Origin: Megaleporinus macrocephalus
Taxonomy: Eukaryota > Chordata > Actinopteri > Characiformes > Anostomidae
Assembly: GCA_021613375.1 (NCBI GenBank)
Contig: CM038719.1
Location: forward strand, 42,422,146 to 42,486,145
Length of the DNA: 64,000 bases
Direction: 5' to 3'
Made by a program: the position numbers and the translations under genes. The notes under the pieces were generated by a model. It ran no database searches. It was not told the origin of the DNA and worked only from the letters and a program-made list of their open reading frames with translations. Below, in pieces: positions 33,495 to 46,199 of the stretch; positions within the stretch are counted from its first letter, which is position 1, and the number at the start of each line of letters is the position of its first letter.

Positions 33495-35850
33495 GGAGAA
33501 CCAACTAACTGCTGAAAGCCCTACACTGCTGATCAGAGTTTCTCCACACTTCTCCAGAGTTTCAGCATCACTTACTCATCATCATACACACTCTATATAC
33601 ACTCTATACACTCTATACACTCTATATACACTCTATACACACTCTACCAACTTACTGCTGAAAGCCCTACACTGCTGATCAGAGTTTCTCCACACTTCTC
33701 CAGAGTTTCAGCATCACTTACTCATCATCATACACACTCTATATACACTCTATACACTCTATACACTCTATATATACACTCTATACACTCTATACACTCT
33801 ATATATACAGTTTATATACTCTATACACTCTATACACATTCTATACACACTCTACCACCTTACTGCTGAAAGCCCTACACTGCTGATCAGAGTTTCTCCA
33901 CACTTCTCCAGAGTTTCAGCATCACTTACTCATCATCATACACACTCTATATACACTCTATACACTCTATACACTCTCTATATACACTCTATATACACTC
34001 TATACACTCTCTATATACACTCTATACACACTCTACCAACTTACTGCTAAAAGCCCTACACTGCTGATCAGAGTTTCTCCACACTTCTCCAGAGTTTCAG
34101 CATCACTTACTCATCATCATACACACTCTATATACACTCTATACACTCTATACACTCTATATATACAGTTTATACACTCCATACACTCTATACACATTCT
34201 ATACACACTCTATACACTCTATACACTCTATATATACAGTTTATACACTCCATACACTCTATACACTCTCTATATACACTCTATACACTCTATACACACT
34301 CTACCAACTTACTGCTGAAAGCCCTACACTGCTGATCAGCAGAGAGAGGAACTTCTCCAGAGTTTCAGCATCACTTACTCATCATCAGAGTACACAGCAG
34401 ACACTCTGTACACTCTATACACTCTATACACTCTCTATATACAGTTTATACACACTATACACTCTATACACACTCTATATACACTCTACCAACTTACTGC
34501 TGAAAGCCCTACACTGCTGATCAGCAGAGAGAGGAACTTCTCCAGAGTTTCAGCATCACTTACTCATCATCAGAGTACACACCAGACACTCTGTACACTC
34601 TATACACTCTATACACTCTCTATATACAGTTTATACACACTATACACTCTATACACACTCTATACACACTCTACCAACTTACTGCTGAAAGCCCTACACT
34701 GCTGATCAGCAGAGAGAGGAACTTCTCCAGAGTTTCAGCATCACTTACTCATCATCAGAGTACACACCAGACACTCTGTACACTCTATACACTCTATACA
34801 CTCTATACACTCTCTATATACAGTTTATACACACTATACACTCTATACACACTCTATACACACTCTACCAACTTACTGCTGAAAGCCCTACACTGCTGAT
34901 CAGCAGAGAGAGGAACTTCTCCAGAGTTTCAGCATCACTTACTCATCATCAGAGTACACACCAGACACTCTGTACACTCTATATACACTCTATATACACT
35001 GTATACACTCTCTACACACACTCTATAAACTCTATACACACTTACTCATCATCAGAGTACACACGAGACACTCTATATACACTCTATATACACTCTGTAC
35101 TCTCTATACACACTCTATACACACTATACACACTCTATACACTCTATACACACTCTATACACTCTATATATACTCTATATACACTCTATACACTCTATAT
35201 ATACTCTATATACACTCTACACACTCAATACACACTATATACACTCTATATACAATCTATATACACTATACACACTATACACACTCTACACACTCTCTAT
35301 ACACACTCTATACACACTATACACACTCTATACACACTCTATACACTCTATACACACTATACACCCTATATATGCTCTATACACTCTCTATACACAATAT
35401 ACACACTCTATACACACTCCACACACTCCATACACTCTATACACACTCTATACACTCTATATATACTCTATATACACTCTATACACTCTATATATACTCT
35501 ATATACACTCTATACACTCTATATACAATCTATATACACTATACACACTATACACACTCTACACACTCTCTATACACACTCTATACACACTATACACACC
35601 CTATACACACTCTATACACTCTATACACACTCTATACACACTATACACCCTATATATGCTCTATACACTCTCTATACACAATATACACACTCTATACACA
35701 CTCCACACACTCCATACACTCTATACACACTCTACACACACACTCTATAACACTATACACACACTCTACACACACTCTATACACACTCTACACACTCTAT
35801 ACGCTATACACACTCTATACACACTCTACCCACACTCTATACACACTCTA
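33495..35850. repeat. Compound array of TACACTCTA units with a longer repeated block
   Basis: Two levels are visible. A block with CTGCTGAAAGCCCTACACTG, then TTCTCCAGAGTTTCAGCATC and ACTTACTCATCATCA, recurs about eight times between 33502 and 34960, each followed by runs of ACTCTATACACTCTATATAC. From 35000 only the short ACTCTATACAC type remains, with a roughly 284-bp duplication (TATATGCTCTATACACTCTC at about 35371 and 35655). Open frames of His/Thr/Tyr/Leu residues are by-products. Confidence 0.94.
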
Positions 35851-35879
35851 CTGCAGAACATGTCAAAACTAGTCGATAG

Positions 35880-35936
35880 AGAACGAGAGAGAGAGAGAGA
35901 GAAAGGGAACAAGACAAAAAGAGAGAGAGAAAGAGT

Positions 35937-36000
<64 letters not shown>

Positions 36001-36662
36001 TGAGGAGAAAACAAGAAAGAGAGAGATGGTGAGAAGAGAGAATGAGACAAAGAGAGAAAATGAGAAGAGAGAATGAGACAGAGAGACAGAGAGAGAATGA
36101 GGAGAGAGAATGATAGAGAGAAGAGAACATAGAGAGAGAACGAGACAGAGAGAGAGAGAAGAGAGAATGAGGACAGAGAATGAGACATAGAGAGAGAGAA
36201 TGAGATAGAGAGAGAGAAGAGAGAATGAGGAGAGAGAATGAGACAGAGAGAGAGAATGAGGAGAGAGAATGAGACAGAGAGAGAGAGAGAATGAGGATAG
36301 AGAATGAGCGAGAGAGAGAAAGAGACAGAGAGAGAGAGAGGAGAGAAAGAGGAGAGAGAATGAGACAAAGAGAGAAAATGAGAAGAGAGAATGAGACAGA
36401 GAGACAGAGAGAGAATGAGGAGAGAGAATGATAGAGAGAAGAGAACATAGAGAGAGAACGAGACAGAGAGAGAGAGAAGAGAGAATGAGGACAGAGAATG
36501 AGACATAGAGAGAGAGAATGAGATAGAGAGAGAGAAGAGAGAATGAGGAGAGAGAATGAGACAGAGAGAGAGAGAATGAGGAGAGAGAATGAGACAGAGA
36601 GAGAGAGAGAATGAGGATAGAGAATGAGCGAGAGAGAGAAAGAGACAGAGAGAGAGAGAGAA
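35880..36662. repeat. Polypurine (GAGA) tract with 318-bp duplication
   Basis: The plus strand is almost only A and G, built of GAGAGA, GAATGAGA and GAGGAGAGA words with occasional C or T. AGAGAGAAAATGAGAAGAGA occurs at 36051 and 36369, marking a 318-bp tandem duplication. Minus-strand Leu/Ser frames (LSLSLSHSLSSF) are artefacts. Confidence 0.96.
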
Positions 36663-37334
36663 GTGATGCAGGTAACTGGAGTTACTCACCTCTCTATGAA
36701 GATGGTTCAGTAGAAGCTCCACTGCTGCAGCGTATCAGACGGAGTCTGATTATCTGATCTAATCAGCTGATTCATACCGTGTTTACACATCAGTCCAGAG
36801 TGCTGCTGCTGATTCTGCGTCCAGCTCTTCATATAATGATTCTCTCGGTCCTGGAACAGACCTGCTTGGTTCTCCTTCACGTTACTTGTTATGAATTTTG
36901 GCAGCGCGGCCTGATTCTCCCGGCTCTGCCAGCGTTTCAGAGCCGAGCAGATGGAGATGCCACTTCTTCCTAATGGGTTTTATTTTATGGGTGATGATGC
37001 ACTCGTGCTGAGTCCAGTCCTAGAACAATGATTCCGGTATGTTCTACATATTATCCAGGTTAGAAGCTAATTGTTCTAGTTTGGCCAACTTTGTTCTGCC
37101 CTGCCCTGTCTTTCTTTGCCCTCCTGTCTTCCCATGTGCTTCTGTTTATTTTGCTTTCCTGGCTCCTTTGCCACCCCCCCAACCAGCGACCCTTCAATCA
37201 CAAGGCTGGTTCCCAACATCCAGCTCACGACTGGCCCAGCTTGTGCCACTCAACCAGAGGAGTGCTGGAGGAGAACTGGCCACAGATTTGCTGGAGGAGA
37301 AGATTAGGAGGCGTATCACGCTGCCAAGAGACTA
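36663..37334. other. Spacer with family E and SINE-B pieces
   Basis: 37075-37170 is family E (CCCATGTGCTTCTGTTTATT). 37185-37240 carries CCTTCAATCACAAGGCTGGT, the minus-strand SINE-B head. The two lie in the same order and spacing class as 660-1025, though the distance differs. No gene is recognised. Confidence 0.55.
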
Positions 37335-38450
37335 GACTATGAGACAGAGAGAGAGAGAGAAGAGAGAATGAGACAGAGAGAGAATGATAGAGAACGAGGA
37401 GGAGAGAGAATGAGACAGAGAGAGAGAGAGAGAAGAGAGAATGAGACAGAGAGAGAATGATAGAGAACGAGGAGGAGAGAGAATGAGACAGAGAGAGAGA
37501 AGAGAGAATGAGACAGAGAGAGAGAGAAGAGAGAATGAAGAGAGAGAATGATAGAGAACGAGGAGGAGAGAGAATGAGACGGAGAGAGAGAGAGAGGATA
37601 GAGAACAAGGAGAGAGTATGAGACAGAGAGAGAGAAGAGAGAATGAAGAGAGAATGAGACAGAGAGAGAAGATAGAGAATGAGGAGAGAGAATGAGACAG
37701 AGAGAGGAAGAGTGAGAAAAGAGAATGAGACAGAGAGAGAGAGAAGAGAGAAGGAGGAGAGAGAATGAAACAGAGAGAGAGAGAAGATAGAGAAAGAGGA
37801 GAGAGTATGAGACAGAGAGAGAGAAGATAGAGAACGAGGAGAGAGTATGAGACAAAGAGAGAGAAGATAGAGAACGAGGAGAGAGAATGAGACAGAGAGA
37901 GAGAGAAGAGGGAATGAAGAGAGCGAATGATAGAGAACGAGGAGGAGAGAGAAGATAGAGAATGAGGAGAGAGTATGAGACAGAGAGAGAGAAGATAGAG
38001 AACGAGGAGAGAGTATGAGACAGAGAGAGAGAAGATAGAGAACGAGGAGAGAGTATGAGACAGAGAGAGAGAAGAGAGAATGAAGAGAGAGAATGATAGA
38101 GAACGAGGAGGAGAGAGAAGATAGAGAACGAGGAGAGAGTATGAGACAGAGAGAGAGAAGAGAGAATGAAGAGAGAATGATAGAGAACGAGGAGAGAGTA
38201 TGAGACAGAGAGAGAGAGAAGAGAGAATGATGAGAGAATGATAGAGAACGAGGAGGAGAGAGAAGATAGAGAACGAGGAGGAGAGAGAAGATAGAGAACG
38301 AGGAGAGAGTATGAGACAGAGAAAGAGAGAGAAGAGAGAATGATGAGAGAATGATAGAGAACGAGGAGAGAGTATGAGACAGAGAGAGAGAGAAGAGAGA
38401 ATGATGAGAGAATGATAGAGAACGAGGAGAGAGTATGAGACAGAGAGAGA
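37335..38450. repeat. Second polypurine array, about 1.1 kb
   Basis: It has the same word set as 35880-36662 but with longer units such as AACGAGGAGAGAGTATGAGA followed by CAGAGAGAGAGAAGATAGAG. Several units of about 40-120 bp are repeated. The 412-codon minus-strand frame across it is a repeat artefact. Confidence 0.95.
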
Positions 38451-40790
38451 TCTTTTCTTTTGAAATACAGGATTTGACTGTGAGTCAGCGGCAGCCGTTA
38501 AGACACTGAGTACTGTTATCAGCCGCATCATAGGCCAACAATATGCCTTTGTTTGTCTGCGAGAGAACATGAAATAGACAACGAGTGGCTATCACTTCAT
38601 AAAACGAGCTCCATTATGACCCGTCAACTTCTGTCAGGTATGTTCCACCAAGAAAAACACAATCTAATTCAATCCGCTCCCATCACCTGTGAACTTCTCG
38701 CCCTTCTGCGGCTTGTCAAGCAGCCCGTTGTCGTTATGTAGCAGACAAACATCTCTGCAGATGGCTCTCCTGCACACAGCGTCGTCATACATGTGGCTGC
38801 ATGTCGGAGCCAACTGAGCACTTACCAAACAATTAATATCATCTGTGAGCGAGTCTCGCCTTTATTGTTAAACACCGCTGTGTAGTAGCAGTCAGCAGAA
38901 AACCAATCGGCCGACGTTCGCTTCAGCAGAATATCTGAAGTGAAGAGTGACACGTCCTACGTTTCCCACAGTGGAGATGAAGGTTTGTTTCAAATTAAAC
39001 TAAGTCTTGTGGCAGCGAGATCCTCTGGTCCTGAGCTAAATGAGCAATAATGCAAATTGTGAACTAATCACTACCTAATCAATAACTCATGACGTCCTCC
39101 AGCTGTAATCAAAAGCATTTCACCACAAGTGCACCACGAGAGTCAATCGTTGGTGGGCATCTGAACACCACGTCCAGCATATGTGCTTGTTGAACAATAG
39201 CCTGGGTGTTAACATGTAATCGCCCCCGTCTTTGGCTGCCACTCTTCTGGGAGGTCTCTCAGGAAGGCACTGTATCAAAGCTGTAGACTGTAAACCCGGA
39301 TAAGTTGATTGTACTTTTGAGGTAAGTATTGAAACTAAAGTAAATTTAAAGGTTTGAGTAAAATCAACTTAAATGTCAAACAGACTGGAAGTAATCATTT
39401 GAGATAAATACAATGAAATCGAAATTTTTGTACTTAAAATATTTTGTAGAATCAACCCTACTGCCAATTTAATTCAACTCAACATTGAGTTTCCTGTAAT
39501 CAGAAATAAGTTGTGAAAAACTTAAAGCTAGTCAAAAGAACACAGACAGCAGTTAAATTTAGTTTGATTTGATTTAAAATTACATCACTGGGATCATCTA
39601 GGATGATCCTGACTCTTGAAGGGTTCAGTAGTGATGACTGGTTTTGATTGGTCTAGTTAGAAAACTGTTTATCTTACAATAATTCTTAAATACAGTTTAA
39701 ACACTGAAATGATAAAAACACAGTAAATTACATTTTCTAACTTTAGATCAGCATCAACTGCAGAACAACAGTTTTACACCACTTGAACACGGAAAACAAC
39801 TTACCAAGTTCCAGAATGAGAAAAAGAGAGGGAAGATGGCGGCTTGGTTAATTGTAGTCCTCTGTAGTTCTTCAAGAAAAGAAAACAATGGAGAAAATGT
39901 CCACTGTAGAGAAATCCCAGCACTACAGAGTTTCTGTCCGAGGAAAAGAAGTTAAACTCAGAAAACACCCACACAAATCTCACAGTGAATATAGATAGAG
40001 AAAAAAGACTGCAAAACTCCTTTACAATGCTCCACCTAAAACAAACTCAAAACTAGTCCTAGCATTGAAGCTGACCAGATGAGAATTCGTGACAAGGTGC
40101 TACAGCGCGTGCACGTGAGTCCCAAGCTACATACAAACTCTGTATGTTTTAATGTAGTGAAATATGGTTTGCATATAACTTAATAGTTTTATTCAACTTA
40201 ATTAAAACTATATTAGCGTATTTTCATAGTTTACTCTCTTTCAAAATGTAGATTATAGACATTGACTAGCAACATTTTTATTAAGTAATGTGTACCAAAC
40301 ATAACATGTGGTTTGTGAAAGCATCATTTATCAACAAACTCTCTCACACGAAACTAATTACGGGTTACCAGTGTAGTAGTTCGCTTCCACTCAACCACAA
40401 GCTTGGACGCTGTTGTGGGGAGAGCCTGGCTTGCTGTTGCTATTCCACTTCATTCCAAAGGTGTTCCATGATGGTGGCGGTCGAGGCATACCACCTCCAC
40501 ATCAGCAAGCTCAGGTTTTATGGTTCTTGTATCACTGTTCTCCTGAAACCTGCCAATTCTAGATTGGTCCCATCAATACTTTACACCGCACCAGCCAACA
40601 CTCGGCAGTCTCTCAGGCTGGGGTCTGGCTACTCTGGGTACTGAAACCCAAGAGTTACAAATGGCTTCCAGAGACAGTGGAACTCTGTTGCAACCAAGGA
40701 CAGATGATCTTTATGTCCTTAAACAACTGCCAGCCCAATGTTTGTACGTTCTACAGAGTGACAATCCAGCTCTCAAGAAATGGAGTTCAA
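38451..40790. other. Longest non-tandem stretch; no gene recognised
   Basis: 38451-39290 is single-copy-like. 39290-40270 is AT-rich and contains AAGTTGATTGTAC near 39302 and TTCAACTTAATT near 40192, which could be the two ends of one roughly 0.9-kb DNA element, but the match is too short to call. 40288-40660 has a 118-codon plus-strand frame without domains. Confidence 0.45.
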
Positions 40791-42792
40791 GTCGTAGTAT
40801 TAGTAGTATTAGTAATAGTAGTAATAGTATTAGTATCAATAGTGGTAGTGGTATCATAAGTAGTATAAGTAGTAGTAATAGTATTTATATTAGTAGTTGT
40901 AGTAGTGGTAGTGTGTAGTAGTACCATTAGTAGTAGTAGTAGCAGTATCATTAATAGTATTAATAGTTGTAGTAGAGGTATCAGTAGTATTAATAGTATT
41001 AGTATTAGTAGCTGTAGTAGTGGTAGTGTTTAGTAGTATTATTATTAGTAGTAGTAGCAGTATCATTAATAGTATTAATAGTTGTAGTAGAGGTATCAGT
41101 AGTATTAAAAGTATTAGTATTAGTAGCTGTAGTAGTGGTAGTGTGTAGTAGTATCATTAGTAGTAGTAGTAGCAGTATCATTAATAGTATTAATAGTTGT
41201 AGTAGTGGTATCATTAGTAGTACTAGTAGTAGTGATACCATTAATAGTATTAGCAGTAGTAGTAGTAGTAGTATAATTAGTAGTATTACTAATACTAGTA
41301 TTAGTAGTAGTAACAGTATTAGTATTAACAGTTGTAGTTGTGGTATCATTGGTAGTATTAGTAATAGTAGTAATAGTATTAGTATTAATAGTTGTAGTAG
41401 AGGTATCAGTAGTATTAATAATATTAGTATTAGTAGTTGTAGTAGTGGTAGTGTGTAGTAGTATCATTAGTAGTAGTAGTATTAATAGTATTAGCAGCTG
41501 TAGTAGTAGTATTAGTATTAATAGCATTAGTAGCAGTAGTATTAATAGTAGTAGTAGTAGTAGTATTAATAGTAGTAGTAGTAGTATTAATAGTATTAGC
41601 AGCTGTAGTAGTAGTAGTAGTATTAATAGTATTAGTAGTAGTAGTATTAATAGTATTAGCAGCTGTAGTAGTAGTAGTAGTATTAATAGTATTAGTAGTA
41701 GTAGTAATAATAGTATTATTATTAGTAGTAGTATTAATAGTATTAGTAGCTGTAGTAGTTGTAGTATTAATAGTATTAGTAGTAGTAGTATTAATAGTAT
41801 TAGTAGCTGTAGTAGTAGTAGTAGTATTAATAGTAGTAGTAGTAGTAGTAGTAGTATTAATAGTATTAGTAGCTGTAGTAGTATTAATAGTAGTAGTAGT
41901 AGTAGTATTAATAGTAGTAGTAGTAGTAGTAGTATTAATAGTATTAGTAGCTGTAGTAGTATTAATAGTATTAGTAGCTGTAGTAGTAGTAGTAGTAGTA
42001 TTAATAGTATTAGTAGTAGTAGTAGTATTAATAGTAGTAGTAGTAGTAGTAGTAGTATTAATAGTATTAGTAGCTGTAGTAGTATTAATAGTATTAGTAG
42101 TAGTAGTATTAATAGTATTAGTAGTAGTAGTAGTATTAATAGTATTAGTAGCTGTAGTATTAGTAGTAGTATTAATAGTAGTAGTAGTAGTAGTAGTAGT
42201 ATTAATAGTATTAGTAGCTGTAGTAGTATTAATAGTATTAGTAGTAGTAGTATTAATAGTATTAGTAGTAGTAGTAGTATTAATAGTATTAGTAGCTGTA
42301 GTATTAGTAGTAGTATTAATAGTAGTAGTAGTATTAATAGTATTAGTAGCTGTAGTAGTATTAATAGTATTAGTAGTAGTAGTATTAATAGTATTAGTAG
42401 TAGTAGTAGTATTAATAGTAGTAGTAGTAGTAGTAGTATTAATAGTATTAGTAGCTGTAGTAGTATTAATAGTATTAGTAGTAGTAGTATTAATAGTATT
42501 AGTAGTAGTAGTAGTATTAATAGTATTAGTAGCTGTAGTATTAGTAGTAGTATTAATAGTAGTAGTAGTAGTAGTAGTATTAATAGTATTAGTAGCTGTA
42601 GTAGTATTAATAGTATTAGTAGTAGTAGTATTAATAGTATTAGTAGTAGTAGTAGTATTAATAGTATTAGTAGCTGTAGTATTAGTAGTAGTATTAATAG
42701 TAGTAGTAGTATTAGTAGTAGTAGTAGTAGTATTAATAGTATTAGAGTTAGTAGTAGTATTAATAGTATTAGTAACTGTAGTAGTAGTAAAT
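40791..42792. repeat. TAG/TAT triplet array, about 2 kb
   Basis: It is built from AGTAGT, AGTATT and AATAGT triplets with GTAGCTGTAGTAG marks. It has larger blocks, for example AGCTGTAGTAGTATTAATAG recurring from 41870 onward at roughly 60-180 bp steps, and a section with GTGGTAGTGTGTAGTAGTA at 40907, 41137 and 41447. It yields a 484-codon Ser/Ile/Asn plus-strand frame and a 458-codon Thr/Asn minus-strand frame simultaneously, which argues against either being a protein. Confidence 0.96.
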
Positions 42793-42935
42793 AAAAAACA
42801 CATCACTCATTAGAAAGAGATCAACCCAAATCTTACGTTCTACACAAACAGCTGATTTAAACCGGTCTGGAATCCTGACATGTAGCTGGACTAGTGTCTT
42901 GTAGTAGTTTTGATTGTTAAGAGAGTGACCGCCTG

Positions 42936-42975
42936 GTATGTGGAGCTGATACAGTGGACAGTGAGTGGAAGTACA
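42936..42975 (+). mobile_element. Terminus of the 131-bp-TIR element, solo
   Basis: GTGGAGCTGATACAGTGGAC followed by AGTGAGTGGA matches the right end at 28115-28145. Only about 40 bp is left. Confidence 0.8.
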
Positions 42976-43895
42976 AGGTCAGTGATACTAATAGAGGGGA
43001 CGGCGAGAGGGTGACATGTTCTCTTTGTAAAGTTGTTTGTGAGAGCTCCCAGGTGCTCGCCTGCCGTGTCATTTAGCTCCAGAACGGAATGATATCATCA
43101 TTAATTGGGTAGGAGGAGTAAAATTTGTAGCACCAGCTGGTCTCCTAATTGGCCAGGTGGCACAAACACACACACTGTATCACTCTCACTCACCCCAGGG
43201 GAGCAGAGTCACCCACTGTAAATTGTTTGTGGCTTATTATACGTGCCATTTGAAAAATTCAGCAGATGCAAGGATTTCCAAGGACTTCAGCGCTTCAGAG
43301 CTTCAACTGCTCAGGCTGGCTTGTGGTGGTATTGGGGATGTGTGGAGGTCAGTGACATGTATGTACTCTTTAAAGGTTTGGAATCAGTGTCATGATAGGA
43401 TATGCCTATTTATATATTTATTTATTTATTTGTTTGTTATTTACTTATTCAACAAATTGCATGTGTCTAGGTACTAGAAGAATTTGATGTTTTCTTTAGT
43501 ACTTCCTATTTTAGCTCAGCTATTCAATTAATAACATGGTTATAACACATAATTACCTATTTATTAAACTTTACTATCAGAGAGATTTAGGTATTCATTT
43601 AAATGATAAGTGTAGTGTCCCTATGGTGGCGCTCTTACATCATTTCTCATAGACATCATGTATAAACCTCCATACGTACTACCTCACACATTAACATCCA
43701 CCTGGAACACAACAGCAACAGCTTAGCTACGTATTCCTAGTTAGATCTACACAGCAATGGCCTAACAACACCTTAGCAACCATCATGGATAACATAGCGA
43801 CAGTCTAGCCACGAACTGAAGTTCATACATGAACTTTCTTTCAACCTCGTCACGTAATTCCAACAACACTCAGAATCCAGATGGAGGCAGTATGT
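42976..43895. other. Unassigned spacer
   Basis: No gene is recognised. A T-rich TTTATTTATTTATTTG run lies at 43407-43445. A 106-codon frame at 43157-43477 ends in that run and has no domain. Confidence 0.5.
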
Positions 43896-45022
43896 AAAAA
43901 ACAGAGTGGAGGAGATGGAGGTGAGGAACAGAGTGGAGGAGATGGAGGTTAAGAACAGAGTGGAGGAGATGGAGGTGAAGAACAGAGTAGAGGAGATGGA
44001 GGTGAAGAACAGAGTGGAGGAGATGGAGGTGAGGAACAGAGTGGAGGAGATGGAGATGAAGAACAGAGTGGAGGAGTTGGAGGTGAGGAACAGAGTGGAG
44101 GAGATGGAGGTGAAGAACATAGTGGAGGAGATGGAGGTTAAGAACAGAGTGGAGGAGATGGAGGTGAGGAACAGAGTGGAGGAGATGGAGGTGAAGAACA
44201 GAGTGGAGGAGATGGAGGTTAAGAACAGAGTGGAGGAGATGGAGGTGAAGAACATAGTGGAGGAGATGGAGGTGAAGAACAGAGTGAAGGAGATGGAGGT
44301 GAAGAACATAGTGGAGGAGATGGAGGTTAAGAACAGAGTGGAGGAGTTGGAGGTGAGGAACAGAGTGGAGGAGATGGAGGTGAAGAACATAGTGGAGGAG
44401 ATGGAGGTTAAGAACAGAGTGGAGGAGATGGAGGGTGAGGAACAGAGTGGAGGAGATGGAGGTGAAGAACAGAGTGGAGGAGATGGAGGTTAAGAACAGA
44501 GTGGAGGAGATGGAGGTGAAAGAACATAGTGGAGGGAGATGGAGGTGAAGAACAGAGTGAAGGAGATGGAGGGTGAAGAACATAGTGGAGGAGATGGAGG
44601 TTAAGAACAGAGTGGAGGAGATGGAGGTGAAGAACAGAGTGGAGGAGATGGAGGTGAAGAACATAGTGGAGGAGATGGAGGTGAAGAACAGAGTGGAGGA
44701 GATGGAGGTGAAGAACAGAGTGGAGGAGATGGAGGTGAAGAACATAGTGGAGGAGATGGAGGTGAAAAACAGAGTGGAGGAGATGGAGGTGAAGAATATA
44801 GTGGAGGAGATGGAGGTGAAGAACAGAGTGGAGGAGATGGAGGTGAAGAACACAGTGGAGGAGATGGAGGTTAAGAACAGAGTGGAGGAGATGGAGGTGA
44901 AGAACATAGTGGAGGAGATGAAGGTGAAGAACAGAGTGGAGGAGATGGAGGTGAAGAACATAGTGGAGGAGATGGAGGTGAAGAACAGAGTGTAGGAGAT
45001 GGAGGTGAAGAACAGAGTGGAG
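43896..45022. repeat. 27-bp G-rich minisatellite, about 41 copies
   Basis: The unit is GTGGAGGAGATGGAGGTGAA followed by GAACAGA, with variants AACATA and TTAAGAA. A few single-base insertions shift the frame (near 44433, 44520, 44535 and 44572). Plus-strand frames read MEVKNRVEE repeats and minus-strand frames read FFTSISSTL repeats. Neither has a non-repeat domain. Confidence 0.96.
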
Positions 45023-45082
45023 CCCCTCTCGTCATTAACGTTACACTGTTTACTTACCATAACGTACGCTTTTAAATCTATC

Positions 45083-45424
45083 ACCAGTGTTCACCCCCAG
45101 ATCACCCTTACACACTACAACACTCACTCCTACTGACCACCAGTGTTCACCCCCAGATCACCCTTACACACTACAATACTCACTCCTACTGACCACCAGT
45201 GTTCACCCCCAGATCACCCTTACACACTACAATACTCACTCCTACTGACCACCAGTGTTCACCCCCAGATCACCCTTACACACTACAATACTCACTCCTA
45301 CTGATCACCAGTGTTCACCCCCAGATCACCCTTACACACTACAATACTCACTCCTACTGACCACCAGTGTTTACCCCCAGATCACCCTTACACACTACAA
45401 TACTCACTCCTACTGACCACCAGC
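45083..45424. repeat. 56-bp tandem repeat, about 6 copies
   Basis: The unit begins ACCAGTGTTCACCCCCAGAT and contains CACCCTTACACACTACAATA and CTCACTCCTACTG. First starts are 45083 and 45139. Units are almost identical, suggesting recent expansion. Confidence 0.96.
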
Positions 45425-45445
45425 ACCATCAGCTCAGCTTCTCCT

Positions 45446-45640
45446 TCACCAGTTCTCCTGTTTCCACCTTAAATGGAGGGGGCAGGTACGTTCTGGCTCC
45501 TGCTGCACTGTTTAAGGTGGAACAGGAAAACTGGTGAACAAGCTGCTTCACCCTCGTGCGCTCGGTAGGAGTGAGTATTGTAGAGTGAACAGTTGGTCTG
45601 GGGGTGATGTGGCTGGTCACTGGTGAGAGGTTTACAGTTC
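45446..45640. repeat. Inverted repeat and inverted copy of the 56-bp unit
   Basis: 45446-45473 (TCACCAGTTCTCCTGTTTCC onward) pairs with 45511-45537 (TTTAAGGTGGAACAGGAAAA onward): arms of 27-28 bp with few mismatches around a 37-base loop. Next to it, 45565-45630 read on the minus strand gives CACCCCCAGACC and CTACAATACTCACTCCTAC, an inverted diverged copy of the neighbouring 56-bp unit. Confidence 0.85.
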
Positions 45641-46199
45641 TGCTGCTGTGTTTTTGTTCAGTTTTCTGCTGGTATTGGAGCGAAACCAAAGCTTTTGATT
45701 GGTGGTGCAGGCGACAGTCATTGCAGAGCCAGAGTCGAGTGCCAGTCTCGTGATTTTCATCTAAACATATAGGTCACCTGAATTCTGCAGACACAAAGTC
45801 GTTTGAAGAGCATGTGAGATGCTGTTCTGGGTACAGTGTGAGCAGGTTTGGGTTGGAGCCAGGTTTTGCGATGTGGGTCCAGGCAGGGTCAGTCTCTGGC
45901 CTGCTGTTTTTGCTGATGACCCACTCGCCCGCTGCTCACAGCTGCTTTGAAGCTCGCAGCGGGACGCACACACATACAAAGGTGGTAGGGGTCACCCTCG
46001 TCTTATAGCCAATCATTCTCCTCACAGACTGCCTTTCTTTCTCAGTTCAGTTGAGTTCATCTAGCTTCATCTGTATGACACAGTATATCTGATGCTATAG
46101 TACTTTATTAGTGTGCAGTACTGTATCATTACTTGTGATATTAAATAATATTATTTTAGTAGCATGACACAGCATGGAATGCAATGTTAGCTCATAACT
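45641..46199. other. Unassigned spacer
   Basis: No gene or repeat is recognised. Short frames at 45761-46008 lie on both strands without domains. Confidence 0.5.

Noticed and set aside
35826..38570. Leu/Ser frames up to 412 codons resembling membrane proteins
   Set aside because: They are the complement of GAGAGA polypurine DNA; low complexity only.
41340..42806. 484-codon Ser-rich plus-strand frame and 458-codon Thr/Asn-rich minus-strand frame
   Set aside because: Both are open at once over a TAG/TAT triplet array; the codons follow the repeat exactly and there is no unique domain.
43870..45084. MEVKNRVEE repeat frame looking like a coiled-coil protein
   Set aside because: It is interrupted by single-base insertions (for example near 44433 and 44572) and lies entirely within the 27-bp array.
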